64,000 bases of DNA from Streptomyces hokutonensis. GTDB taxonomy: Bacteria; Actinomycetota; Actinomycetes; Streptomycetales; Streptomycetaceae. The translations under genes were made by a program, and so were the position numbers. Below are positions 26,304-34,404 of the stretch, one piece after another (within the stretch, counting starts at the first letter, position 1; every line of letters begins with the position of its first letter). The stretch lies in NCBI RefSeq assembly GCF_000376565.1, contig NZ_BARG01000094.1:24814-88813 (forward strand), given 5' to 3'. The notes under the pieces were generated by a model. The model was not told the DNA's origin and ran no database searches. It saw only the letters and a program-made list of their open reading frames with translations.

Positions 26304-27041
26304 TCATGCGGCGGTGACCGGCGGGTCTTCGCCGAGCCGGACAGAGCGTTCGCCGGTGTAGGCGTCGTACTCGGCGCTGTTGAGGAATCGCACCGGCATG
26401 CGGGTGCGAACCGGCGCAACGCCGTCGGCTGCCAGCGTTACGACGAGCGCGGCGTTGCCGGGGTCGAACTCGGTCAAGTCGGTGAAGTCGAGGGCCGGCA
26501 GCGTGCGTGACCACTTGCCGTGGACGATGCTGTCCGTACCGCCCTCCCATTGGAGCGAGCGGATCCCCAGCATATGGACCCGCTCATCCTGCCATCCGGA
26601 CTGTTGGCCGATGCCGTTGAGTCCTTCGAGTTCAATGCGCACGCCCGGGTTCTTGGCCGCGTAGAGGCTGGTGTTGCTGAGCGTGACGGTCGCCGATACC
26701 TGCTTGAAGGCCTCGATTTGTCGGTGCTGGTCGGGTGTCCCGGCGTCGCCCGCCAAGAAGACGGGCTCGTTCGGGAAGCTGAAGTTGAACGTGATCTCGA
26801 TGTCGAGGTCAGGGCGTCCGCTGGCGTCGCGATAGGCGAGGAGGGCGACAACGCCGGCGACTGCGACGAGGAGCCAGGAGGCTGCGGCAATCACGGTGTT
26901 GACGGTGGCTACTCGGTCCTCTGTGTGCAGACCCAGCTTCCAATCCCAGATGCCCATGCCGATCAAGCAGGCTGGACCAGCCCCGAGAACGATGACGGTG
27001 ACGACTGTGACCCACGCGCGGGAGTCTCGAAGGTGCTTCAC
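26304..27041 (-). CDS. two-helix membrane protein with an extracytoplasmic or cytoplasmic beta domain
   Basis: 245 residues from the ATG at 27041. Two membrane helices lie near the N-terminus (WVTVVTVIVLGAGPACLIG and a second around residues 46-68). They are followed by a soluble domain of about 170 residues (LDIEITFNFSFPNEPVF, then ATVTLSNTSLYAAKNPGVRI) that reads like an immunoglobulin-type beta sandwich. Family not recognised. Its start region faces the lipoprotein gene on the other strand, with about 120 bases between them. Confidence 0.7.
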   Translation of the reverse strand: MKHLRDSRAWVTVVTVIVLGAGPACLIGMGIWDWKLGLHTEDRVATVNTVIAAASWLLVAVAGVVALLAYRDASGRPDLDIEITFNFSFPNEPVFLAGDAGTPDQHRQIEAFKQVSATVTLSNTSLYAAKNPGVRIELEGLNGIGQQSGWQDERVHMLGIRSLQWEGGTDSIVHGKWSRTLPALDFTDLTEFDPGNAALVVTLAADGVAPVRTRMPVRFLNSAEYDAYTGERSVRLGEDPPVTAA

Positions 27042-27161
27042 GAGCGGCAGCGTAGGGATACGAACCCGAACGGGTCATCACAGACCGGCAACATCCGCCC
27101 GCGGTCCGTGCACGGCTGCCACTGTTGCCGCACGCAACTCCGCACCACCAAGGGGGGCATC

Positions 27162-27614
27162 GTGCGCCGCACCATCCTGCCCATTACTGCCATCCTGCTG
27201 ACCGCCGCCTGCGGAAGCGGCGGCGGCCACACCGCCTCGGCGTCTTCGCCCAGCTCGCGTCAGCCGGTCGCGAAGCGCAGCCATGCCACGGCCGCGCCCC
27301 GAAAGAGCAGCTCCAGCGCCGCGAAGCCCACGCCGAAGACGTCCCATTCGTCGAAGGGCTGCAACCTCTCACCCACGCGCGACGTCATCCTCTGGTACAA
27401 GACGCCAGGGCTGCCCAACAGTGCCCAGGTTGTTGGGAACTACGACCTGGTGAACTGCGAAACCACGTTCAGGTCGTTGCCGCGCTCGTCGCCAACGCAG
27501 GCCGGGTATTGCACCGAAGCGGCGTGGGCGAGCGACAACCCGGGTTACAACGCCGACGCCACCCCAGCGAAGCGACTGAAGAAGGTACAGGTGGCCGTCG
27601 GGCCCGCCTGCTGA
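27162..27614 (+). CDS. secreted lipoprotein of unknown function
   Basis: 150 residues from the GTG at 27162. A short signal (MRRTILPITAILL) ends in the lipobox LTAAC, so the mature protein would be lipid-anchored at Cys 17. A Ser/Pro/Lys-rich spacer leads to a small domain with four Cys (GCNLSPTRDVILWY, then NCETTF, then YCTEAAW, and a terminal C). Disulfides are likely. No enzyme motif. Confidence 0.75.
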   Translation: MRRTILPITAILLTAACGSGGGHTASASSPSSRQPVAKRSHATAAPRKSSSSAAKPTPKTSHSSKGCNLSPTRDVILWYKTPGLPNSAQVVGNYDLVNCETTFRSLPRSSPTQAGYCTEAAWASDNPGYNADATPAKRLKKVQVAVGPAC

Positions 27615-27661
27615 AGCAGGCGGGCCCTGGGACACAGGACCCGATCTGCGAGGACAGCCCG

Positions 27662-28198
27662 CTACTTGGGCACAGTGACTCCGTTGACCGTCTGGCCGGG
27701 GGCCGGGGGCGGGAGTTTCCGCATGCCGGGCATCTTGCCGGCACCTGCGTTCCAGCCCACTCGGAACGTGGCCTCCCGCAGAAGTGCCACTTCGTCCGCC
27801 AACGCCTCCATCTGCTCGACCGTAACGGCGGAGGTGCGGTAGCCGAGGTTCTTCTTCACGGGGTTCATCGCTTCGATGCCAACGCCGGATTCGGCCTGTG
27901 CGTAGAGCGCGTGCACGATGGTGTTGCGTCGGTCGCGGAACTTCTCCGCACGAGTGAGGCAGGCCTCGATCTCTGCGGCATCCTCCGGGGTGACGCGTCC
28001 TACCTTGAGGGCCAGCTTGCAGAATTCGATGAGCTGGCTGGTGTTGGCCGCGTTCGCGTACATGAGCAGCGTCGGCTCGTGCGCGATCGCTCCGAGCAGA
28101 TGGCGCAGGGCGAAGTCGAGTTGCCCACCAGCAAGGGTCACGCGTCCGACAGCTTCCAAGAAGGGGTCCCGCTCCCGGGGAACGGCGTCAGTGGTCAT
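27662..28198 (-). CDS. HEPN-like all-helical protein
   Basis: 178 residues from the ATG at 28198. The predicted fold is helical, with LTRAEKFRDRRNTIVHALYA near residues 82-101. RNTIVH fits the R-x4-6-H motif of HEPN domains, many of which are RNases in toxin-antitoxin or defence systems. The remaining helices (FLEAVGRVTLAGGQLDFALR and others) fit a HEPN-type bundle. There is no adjacent nucleotidyltransferase partner, so a toxin role is only a possibility. Confidence 0.6.
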   Translation of the reverse strand: MTTDAVPRERDPFLEAVGRVTLAGGQLDFALRHLLGAIAHEPTLLMYANAANTSQLIEFCKLALKVGRVTPEDAAEIEACLTRAEKFRDRRNTIVHALYAQAESGVGIEAMNPVKKNLGYRTSAVTVEQMEALADEVALLREATFRVGWNAGAGKMPGMRKLPPPAPGQTVNGVTVPK

Positions 28199-28704
28199 GG
28201 CCGGGATGGTACGGCGGCAGGTCGGGACGCTGCGGCAGGTCTAGGTGAGTGCTCACTCGGCGGTTCTGCACCGGCCCGAGCCCGCGGGAACGGGCCTGGG
28301 CCTGACCGTTGCCTCCGGCCAGGCCCGGCCGCTCGGTACCCGCCTGACCTTCCGTAACCATCCCGACGGGGGTGCGGAGGCGCCCCTGCGCCTCACCGGG
28401 GGCGGCCCCCGCTGACGGGGATGCCGAGTGCAACGCCGTCCCGGATGACAGAGGTCTTCTCCGGTGGCCGCCAAGGGCGGGGAACGCGACCGTTTGAGAC
28501 CACCTGAAAGCTCGGTGGATTTCCCGGCGTGGGCGTAGTGCCGGCGTCGGGGCAAGGGCTTTCTCGGGGGCGAGTCTGGGGTGTGGGATTCGTCTGCGTT
28601 GTTGGCAAGGTCTGCGAGGATGAGGAGGGCGGCCGACCCCACTAACGCTGGGGTCGGCCGCCGTTTTTCGTCTCCGGCCATTTCAGGTCAGGGCCGGTGG
28701 GTGT
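28199..28704. other. about 500 bases without a gene, with a strong terminator
   Basis: No coding sequence is supported. The only clear structure is the hairpin at 28628-28668. Confidence 0.5.
28628..28668 (+). terminator. rho-independent terminator
   Basis: GGCGGCCGACCCC at 28628-28640, a 9-base loop, its exact complement at 28650-28662, then a run of five T. The T-run favours plus-strand transcripts, but no plus-strand gene lies just upstream. It may also end the minus-strand XRE/DUF397 operon. Confidence 0.75.
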
Positions 28705-28935
28705 TCAGGCCAGGTGGTCGAAGGCGCCTGCCTTCGCTCCGGCCAGGAGTGCCCCGATCTCGCCCCGGGTGTAGAGGAGGGGGGTCTGCTCGGGCCGCTT
28801 GGAGTCGCGTACGGCGACCAGGTCGCCGATCACGCCGAATTCCACGCAGTTGTCGTTGCCCCCGCTGAACGGGCTCTTCTCCCAGGTGACGGTGGAGAAG
28901 TCCAGCTCGGCGGGGTCGGGCTTGGCGTTGCTCAC
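28705..28935 (-). CDS. DUF397-domain protein
   Basis: 76 residues from the GTG at 28935, directly after the stop of the XRE gene (TAA-GTG). It has the full DUF397 pattern: LDFSTVTWEKSPFSGGNDNC, then VEFGVIGDLVAVRDSKRP, then LLYTRGEIGALLAGAKAGAFD. Such small acidic proteins almost always pair with an XRE/DUF5753 regulator in Streptomyces (WhiJ-like systems) and modulate development or antibiotic production. Confidence 0.9.
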   Translation of the reverse strand: MSNAKPDPAELDFSTVTWEKSPFSGGNDNCVEFGVIGDLVAVRDSKRPEQTPLLYTRGEIGALLAGAKAGAFDHLA

Positions 28936-29814
28936 TTACAGCTCCTTGAGCATGTTCTTGATGCGGCTGCGGGTCTCGGGCGGACCGAGGGCCGTGGCCC
29001 GCAGATGATCGAAGACCTCGGTGTAGCGCCCCACATCGTCAGATCCCTCGAAGTACACCGAGTTGGTCAGATTCTCCACCCAGACCACATCGGGATTGGG
29101 CTCGGGGAAGCCCATGAGCATGAACGACCCGTACAGGCCGGGGTGGAATCCGGCGTCGAACGGTAGGAGCTGCAGCGTGATGTTCGTGCGGGGCTCGATG
29201 TCCAGCAGTTGTTCCAGCTGTTCCTTGAGTACGGCGGGTTTCGACTCGATGCGGCGGAAGGCGGCCTCGTCGATGACCGCCCAGAGTTTCGGCGGCGGGG
29301 CGTCCTCGCGGGAGAGGATGTCCTGGCGGTTCATCCGGACGTCCACCAGGGCCTGTACCTGTTTGGCGTCCAGGTCGACGCGCATCGCGGTGATGACCTG
29401 GCGGGCGTACTCGGGCGTCTGCAGGAGTCCGGGAATCAGTTGCGGTTCGTAGGAGCGCAGGAGTGTCGCGCTCTGCTCCAGTTCGAGGTAGCCGCCGTAC
29501 TGCGTGGTGTTGATGACCGCGGAGTACTTGCGCCACCACTTCTTGCGCTGGGCCTGATCGGCGCGGACCAGGTCCAGGATGTCCTCCCGGACGGCGGGGT
29601 CCGTGACGCCGTAGCAGTCGAGCATCGCTTTGACCAGGATTGGGGTGGTGCCGCGGTCGCCGTTCATGATGCGGCTGAGCGAGCCCTGGTTGACCTCGAT
29701 GATCGCTCCGACCTCGGCCAGCGTTTTGCCGGACTGGTCGTGCAACTCCTTGAGCTGGGCTGACAGTTGGCGGCGGTACACGGACTTGGGGGCGGGGTTC
29801 CTCTTCCAGGCCAT
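28936..29814 (-). CDS. XRE regulator with DUF5753 sensor domain (WhiJ-like)
   Basis: 292 residues from the ATG at 29814 (MAWKRNPAPKSVYRRQL); longer frames upstream are not needed. The HTH is near residues 25-65 (GKTLAEVGAIIEVNQGSLSR, then IMNGDRG). DUF5753 follows, with LLRSYEPQLIPGLLQTPEYA, WAVIDEAAFRR and LQLLPFDAGFHPGLYGSF. These regulators act with the adjacent DUF397 protein and often sit by accessory or biosynthetic genes. It might control the operon starting at 30796, but that is only proximity. Confidence 0.9.
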   Translation of the reverse strand: MAWKRNPAPKSVYRRQLSAQLKELHDQSGKTLAEVGAIIEVNQGSLSRIMNGDRGTTPILVKAMLDCYGVTDPAVREDILDLVRADQAQRKKWWRKYSAVINTTQYGGYLELEQSATLLRSYEPQLIPGLLQTPEYARQVITAMRVDLDAKQVQALVDVRMNRQDILSREDAPPPKLWAVIDEAAFRRIESKPAVLKEQLEQLLDIEPRTNITLQLLPFDAGFHPGLYGSFMLMGFPEPNPDVVWVENLTNSVYFEGSDDVGRYTEVFDHLRATALGPPETRSRIKNMLKEL

Positions 29815-30076
29815 GGCGACAGTGTGGCGCTTGCCTGCGGCATGAACAACCAGTCTGAGGAATGTTGATTGGGCATGTTGCCCAATTGAGTTGCTGAGGG
29901 GCATGCTGTCTATCGAGCGCGGGGTGTGATGATTCCATCGCTCTTCGTGTCGTCTGTCGTTGTCCTACGCCGACTTCTCGGGCTATCGCTGTCCTCGGAG
30001 GCCGACGTGCCGACCCTCAGCGCGAGCCCGGCCGACGCCGGCCAGCTGCCCGCTCTGTCGACTGGGGAGCACGCCC

Positions 30077-30562
30077 ATGAACCAAGCCCGGGCCCACACG
30101 GGACCGACCGCCGTTTCACCGCAGGCTTCCTGCGGCTTCTACCTGGTGCACCACGGTGCCGGGTTTGCCTTGCACATGAGCGCCAGCCCGGAGCATCTGC
30201 AGGAGATGCGGCAGGCGGTGTTCAAGGCGGTCACCGGGGCGGGGATAGGCGAGGCGATCGCGGAGTCGGCCCGGCTGGTGGCCAGCGAACTGGTCGGCAA
30301 CGCGGTGCGGTTGTGCGGCCCGTGGGCCCCGGTGATCGTCCAGGTCCATCCGCAGGAGGACCACGTTCTGGTGCAGGTGCACGACCCGGAGTCCGCCGCT
30401 TTGCCCGAGCGGCGCGGACAGGCTCCCGATAGCGCGGATGCCGAGGCCGGGCGGGGACTGTGGATCCTCGACGCGCTCGCGCCGGGCTGGACGGTGGAGC
30501 CGACCGCGGTAGGCAAGCAGATCACCTGCACCCTGCCTGCGCCGGCCCCGGTGAGCGTCTGA
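30077..30562 (+). CDS. SpoIIAB/anti-sigma-type ATP-binding protein (HATPase_c_2)
   Basis: 161 residues from the ATG at 30077. It is a stand-alone GHKL ATPase domain with the N-box ESARLVASELVGNAVRLCG near residues 70-88, then VLVQVHDPE and the glycine loop EAGRGLWILDALAPGW. In Streptomyces, many such proteins act as anti-sigma factors or as XRE/DUF397-associated regulators. It is divergent from the XRE/DUF5753 gene and 233 bases ahead of the biosynthetic operon. Confidence 0.85.
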   Translation: MNQARAHTGPTAVSPQASCGFYLVHHGAGFALHMSASPEHLQEMRQAVFKAVTGAGIGEAIAESARLVASELVGNAVRLCGPWAPVIVQVHPQEDHVLVQVHDPESAALPERRGQAPDSADAEAGRGLWILDALAPGWTVEPTAVGKQITCTLPAPAPVSV

Positions 30563-30795
30563 CGCCGTCCTTCGGCCCGCACGGTGGCCACCTCTTCCTC
30601 GGGCAGCCCGCCGCACCGGAGCCGCGCATCGTGTCCGGCGCCCCGGCGGGTGCCGCGCTCTGCCTCCTCAAGGGCGGTGCCGTTCGCGGTCCGGCCGCCG
30701 GCGCACACCCTGCCGGCGGCCGGAGATCCCCCTTCGGAGCACTGTCCGACCGGCACCACCTTCAGCCCCAACCGCTCGTGTCCAGGAGGTTCTTG

Positions 30796-32112
30796 ATGGA
30801 GCGTGCTCCTACCCGCGTGAGCCGCACAAACGCCGTCACCGTCCGGCCCGGCCGACCGCTTGCCGGCACGGTGCGGGCGGACGGCTCGAAGAACGCGGCC
30901 CTGCCGCTGCTGGCCGCTGCCGCGTCCCTTGGCCGTGAGGTGTACCTGTCTGGCATCCCGGCCGGCACCGACGTCCAGAGCATGCTGGGCCTTCTCGAGC
31001 AGTGCGGATACCGCCTCGCCCGCCCGGTCGCCGAGCCGGGGACCGTGATCGTGATGCCCAGGGGCGGCCCGGCCGAGGTGCCCGAACTGGCGGACGCCGC
31101 CCGGATCAGGGCCTCCTACTACCTGGTGGCGCCGCTGCTGGTGGCCTGCGGGCGGGCGGTGCTGCCCTGGCCGGGTGGCTGCCGGATCGGCGACCGCGGG
31201 ATGGACCTGCACTTCAAGGTGTACGAGGCGTTCGGCGACACCGTCCTCCTTGACGACGGGGGATACCGCGTACTCGCCGCCGGCCAGGCTCGCGACACGG
31301 TCGCCCTCACACTGCCGTTCCGCTCACGCGGAGCGAGCATCGCCGCAGTGTGCCGGGCGGTCGCCTCCAACAGCCGCCTGGAACTGGGCAATCCGAACCT
31401 GTCCCCGGAGACCACCGGCGTGCTGGCCGCCTTACGCACCGCCGGGTGGCAGACCCACGCCGGCGAGGAGAAGATCATGCTGGACCCGCCGCCGGGCGTC
31501 CCGGCCGGCACCGTCGCCTGGACGGTCCCCGGCGACAAGATCGAGGCGGGCACCCTGGCCTGCGCGATCGCGGCCACCGGCGGCGAGGGCCGCATCGAGG
31601 GGATCAACGGCCCAGACCTCAAGGTCCTTGCGGGCCTCCTGGACGGGGTCGGTGTCCCCGTCACCCTCGCCCCCGATGCCATCACCGTCCACCAGGCCCG
31701 CGCGGTCGGCGAACAGCCGCTGCGGGCCATCGCCTCACTGGCCCCGGACGGCCTGGACGCCGACTTCGAACCCCCGCTGATGGCTCTGGCTCTCACCCTG
31801 CCGGGCGTCCACCTGTTCTGTGACGACATCAACCCCGGCCGCCACGGCAATCTGATCCCTCAGCTCACCCGCCTCGGCGGCGTGATCGAAGAACTCTCTC
31901 CCACCCGGTGCCGCCTGGCCGGCCCCCAGCTCCTGAGCGGGACCGGCGTCAAAGCCACCGACATCCGCACCGGCTCCGCGCTGCTGATCGCCGCTCTGAA
32001 CGCCCGCGGCGCCACCACCATCAACGGCTTCGACCAGCTCAGGCGTGGACACGCCGACCTGCCCGCCACACTTCGCACCCTCGGCGCCGACATCATCGAG
32101 GTATCGCGATGA
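30796..32112 (+). CDS. MurA/EPSP-type enolpyruvyl transferase, probably biosynthetic
   Basis: 438 residues from the ATG at 30796 with a perfect AGGAGGT ribosome site. It has the MurA fold, with the opening LAGTVRADGSKNAALPLLAA, then ADAARIRASYYLVAPLLVACG and PWPGGCRIGDRGMDLHF. The Cys in PGGC is the catalytic residue of MurA. It transfers enolpyruvyl from PEP to a nucleotide-linked acceptor. In this operon a cell-wall role is unlikely; NikO/PolA of nikkomycin and polyoxin pathways are precedents for MurA-like enzymes acting on UMP. First gene of a five-gene overlapping operon. Confidence 0.85.
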   Translation: MERAPTRVSRTNAVTVRPGRPLAGTVRADGSKNAALPLLAAAASLGREVYLSGIPAGTDVQSMLGLLEQCGYRLARPVAEPGTVIVMPRGGPAEVPELADAARIRASYYLVAPLLVACGRAVLPWPGGCRIGDRGMDLHFKVYEAFGDTVLLDDGGYRVLAAGQARDTVALTLPFRSRGASIAAVCRAVASNSRLELGNPNLSPETTGVLAALRTAGWQTHAGEEKIMLDPPPGVPAGTVAWTVPGDKIEAGTLACAIAATGGEGRIEGINGPDLKVLAGLLDGVGVPVTLAPDAITVHQARAVGEQPLRAIASLAPDGLDADFEPPLMALALTLPGVHLFCDDINPGRHGNLIPQLTRLGGVIEELSPTRCRLAGPQLLSGTGVKATDIRTGSALLIAALNARGATTINGFDQLRRGHADLPATLRTLGADIIEVSR

Positions 32113-33335
32113 CCAGGACCTTCACTCAGATCGCGGCCACCACCGACGTCCACTCCGCCCTGGAGCGGGCCGACTGCCTGCTTGCGCACCTGCACGATCT
32201 GCGGGAGACCTCGCTGATCGCCGACTGCGGCGACTTCTTCGAGGGCACTGGCTACTACCAGCTGGGCAACGGAGCCAGCGAGCGCGAGATCCTCACGACG
32301 CTGTATGACGTCCTCGCCCCCGGCAACCACGGCTGGCCCCACTACTTCGAGCCGGGCCTGCGCGAGATGACCGTGTGCGCCAACGCCGTTGACGACAGCA
32401 CTGGCCGGCCATTGTTCGACCGCATCCGCATCATCGATGTGCACGGCCGCCGCGTCGCCGTCACCGCGGTCATCGGCGTCAGCGCGTTCCACTCCATCCC
32501 CGCCGACCGGAGGGCCGGGCACCGCGTCACCGATCCGGCCACCGCCTTGCGGCAGCTGATGCTGGAACACCACCACCACGTAGACGCGTGGATGGTGCTG
32601 TCCCACTCCGGCTTCGAGGCGGACCTTCGGCTCGCCGTCGCCTGCCCGTTCGTGGACGTCATCTTCGCCGGACACTGCCACAGCGACATCTACGGGCCGG
32701 TGAACGTCGGCGACACCCTCGTGGTCAAGGGCGGCGAACTCGGCACCGGATACGCCGTCGCCCAACCCGCCGGATCCGGATGGGCCGCCCATACCTCTCT
32801 CTTCCCCGACACCGGCAGGGTCCCCGGCAGCCTCGCTGCCCTGAGGGAGAAGATTGCCTCCACCGGCCGGATGCTCACCGCCCGGCTCGGCACCCTCAAC
32901 GAGCCCTACCAGGACACCGAACTGGACCGGCACCGGCTCCTGCAGGACATCGCCAACCGGCTGCACACCGGACTCGGCGCCGACGCGGTCATCCTCAACG
33001 ACACCGCCTTGCGCCCCACCCACCTCAAAGACGTGCTCACCCTCGGAGACCTGCTGGCGATCGAACCCTTCGGCAACCAGCTTGTCCACGCCTTCCTCCC
33101 CGCCGGGCGCACGGCCGACATCGACATCCTGCTCACACACCTGGCCGAGCAGGTCGGGCCGCTGGTCATCGCCCCCCGCCCGCTGCCGGAGGACACCCGG
33201 TCCGTACTGACCACCGACTACCTCGCCGACACCCACCTCGGCGGACGTACCCGCCAGGCCGGACTCCAGCTCGGCCAGGCCGTCCGCCGCACCATCGCCA
33301 CCCCGCTGCCCACCCCCGAAGAAGGTGCCCGATGA
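32109..33335 (+). CDS. calcineurin-type metallophosphoesterase (5'-nucleotidase-like), cytoplasmic
   Basis: 408 residues, ATG overlapping the MurA-like stop (ATGA). Metal-binding motifs run in order: TTDVHSALE (Asp-x-His), ADCGDFFEG, PGNHGWPH, WMVLSHSG and FAGHCHSD. The C-terminal part resembles UshA-type substrate domains (LGADAVILNDTALRP). Unlike classical 5'-nucleotidases it has no signal peptide, so it should act inside the cell. A role removing phosphate from a nucleotide intermediate fits the operon. Confidence 0.85.
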   Translation: MTRTFTQIAATTDVHSALERADCLLAHLHDLRETSLIADCGDFFEGTGYYQLGNGASEREILTTLYDVLAPGNHGWPHYFEPGLREMTVCANAVDDSTGRPLFDRIRIIDVHGRRVAVTAVIGVSAFHSIPADRRAGHRVTDPATALRQLMLEHHHHVDAWMVLSHSGFEADLRLAVACPFVDVIFAGHCHSDIYGPVNVGDTLVVKGGELGTGYAVAQPAGSGWAAHTSLFPDTGRVPGSLAALREKIASTGRMLTARLGTLNEPYQDTELDRHRLLQDIANRLHTGLGADAVILNDTALRPTHLKDVLTLGDLLAIEPFGNQLVHAFLPAGRTADIDILLTHLAEQVGPLVIAPRPLPEDTRSVLTTDYLADTHLGGRTRQAGLQLGQAVRRTIATPLPTPEEGAR

Positions 33336-33871
33336 TCCTCACCGGCCCCGAGATCACCGCCGCCGCCCACGACGGACGCTTGGCGATCAACCCCTTCGAG
33401 CCGGACCAGGTCAACCCCAACAGCTACAACGTCCGCCTCGGCGCCACCCTGCTGACCTACACCGCCCCCGTCCTCGACGCCCACCAGCCAAACCCCACCA
33501 CCACCGTCGAGATCGGCCCCGGCGGATTCGTGCTCCAGCCCGGCGAGCTCTACCTCGGCCACACCCTCGAACAAGTCGGCTCCGACACCTTCGTGCCGTT
33601 ACTGTTCGGCCGCTCCTCCGTCGGCCGGCTCGGCCTGTTCGTCGAGATCACCGCCCCCATCGGCGACATCGGCTTCCACGGCCAGTGGACCCTGATGCTC
33701 TCCCCGATCCGGCCGCTACGGGTGTACGCAGGCATGAAGATCGGACAGATCATGTTCTTCATCGCAGCCGGAGACATCGACTTCTACCGCGGCAAGTACC
33801 AGGCCGCCACCGGGCCCCAGCCCTCCCGCTACTGGCGGGATGCGGCCCGCATCCGGGCGGCCGCCTCGTGA
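33332..33871 (+). CDS. dCTP-deaminase-like protein A (catalytic Glu replaced by Met)
   Basis: 179 residues, ATG overlapping the previous stop. It has the Dcd/dUTPase fold: MILTGPEITAAAHDGRLAIN, then VNPNSYNVRLG, FVLQPGELYLGHTLE, the substrate loop FGRSSVGRLGLF and VYAGMKIGQIMFF. E. coli Dcd has its catalytic Glu138 in VLEFYN. Here the aligned stretch is QWTLMLSPIRP, with Met in place of Glu. The Arg-Ser-Ser-x-x-Arg loop is intact. Alone it should not deaminate, but it could complement paralogue B. Confidence 0.85.
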   Translation: MILTGPEITAAAHDGRLAINPFEPDQVNPNSYNVRLGATLLTYTAPVLDAHQPNPTTTVEIGPGGFVLQPGELYLGHTLEQVGSDTFVPLLFGRSSVGRLGLFVEITAPIGDIGFHGQWTLMLSPIRPLRVYAGMKIGQIMFFIAAGDIDFYRGKYQAATGPQPSRYWRDAARIRAAAS

Positions 33872-34404
33872 TCCTCACCGGCCCCGCGATCGCCGCCGCC
33901 GTCCACACCGGCGAGATCACCATCGACCCCTACGACCCGGCCCGCATCTCCCCGAACGCCTACGACTGGCGGCTCGGCGACACCCTCCGCCTCTGCGGCG
34001 GCGACCTGGATGCCGCCGCCCCCACCGTCTTCACCGAACAGCACATCCCCACCCGCGGCCTCATCCTCGTCCCCGGCCTGCTCTACCTCGGCATCACCCA
34101 TGAACGGACGGGCTCGGAGACGTTCGCGCAGATACTCAACGGCGACCGCACCACCGGCTCCCTGGGCATCTGGGTCCACGTCTCCGCCCCGCTGGGCCAC
34201 CAGGGACACGCGATCCGCTGGACCCTGGAGATCTGCGTGGCCAAGCCCGTGCGGGTCTACCCGGGCATGACCTTCGGCAAGCTCGCCTTCATCGCCGCCC
34301 ACGGCCACCCCGACAGCTACCAGCGCCAGGCGGCGAAGTACGCCGCCACGGACGGCATCGACATCTCCCGCCTCTACAAGGAGATCAACGGAGGCAGCCG
34401 GTGA
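33868..34404 (+). CDS. dCTP-deaminase-like protein B (Glu kept, RSSxxR loop lost)
   Basis: 178 residues, GTG overlapping the previous stop (GTGA). It is paralogous to protein A (VILTGPAIAAAVHTGEITID, then SPNAYDWRLGDTLRL and LLYLGITHERTGSE). The Glu is present in IRWTLEICVAKP, but the substrate loop reads NGDRTTGSLGIW instead of GRSSxxRxG. The pattern of loss is the mirror image of protein A, suggesting the two co-evolved as a mixed trimer. The alternative is two degenerate nucleotide-binding proteins. Confidence 0.8.
   Translation: MILTGPAIAAAVHTGEITIDPYDPARISPNAYDWRLGDTLRLCGGDLDAAAPTVFTEQHIPTRGLILVPGLLYLGITHERTGSETFAQILNGDRTTGSLGIWVHVSAPLGHQGHAIRWTLEICVAKPVRVYPGMTFGKLAFIAAHGHPDSYQRQAAKYAATDGIDISRLYKEINGGSR

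Noticed and set aside
30796..32112. Housekeeping murA
   Set aside because: The gene is in an operon with nucleotide- and sugar-modifying genes, on accessory DNA without other cell-wall genes, so a biosynthetic paralogue is more likely.
31860..33236. A 458-codon minus-strand frame
   Set aside because: Antisense to the MurA-like and phosphoesterase genes, which have intact catalytic motifs.
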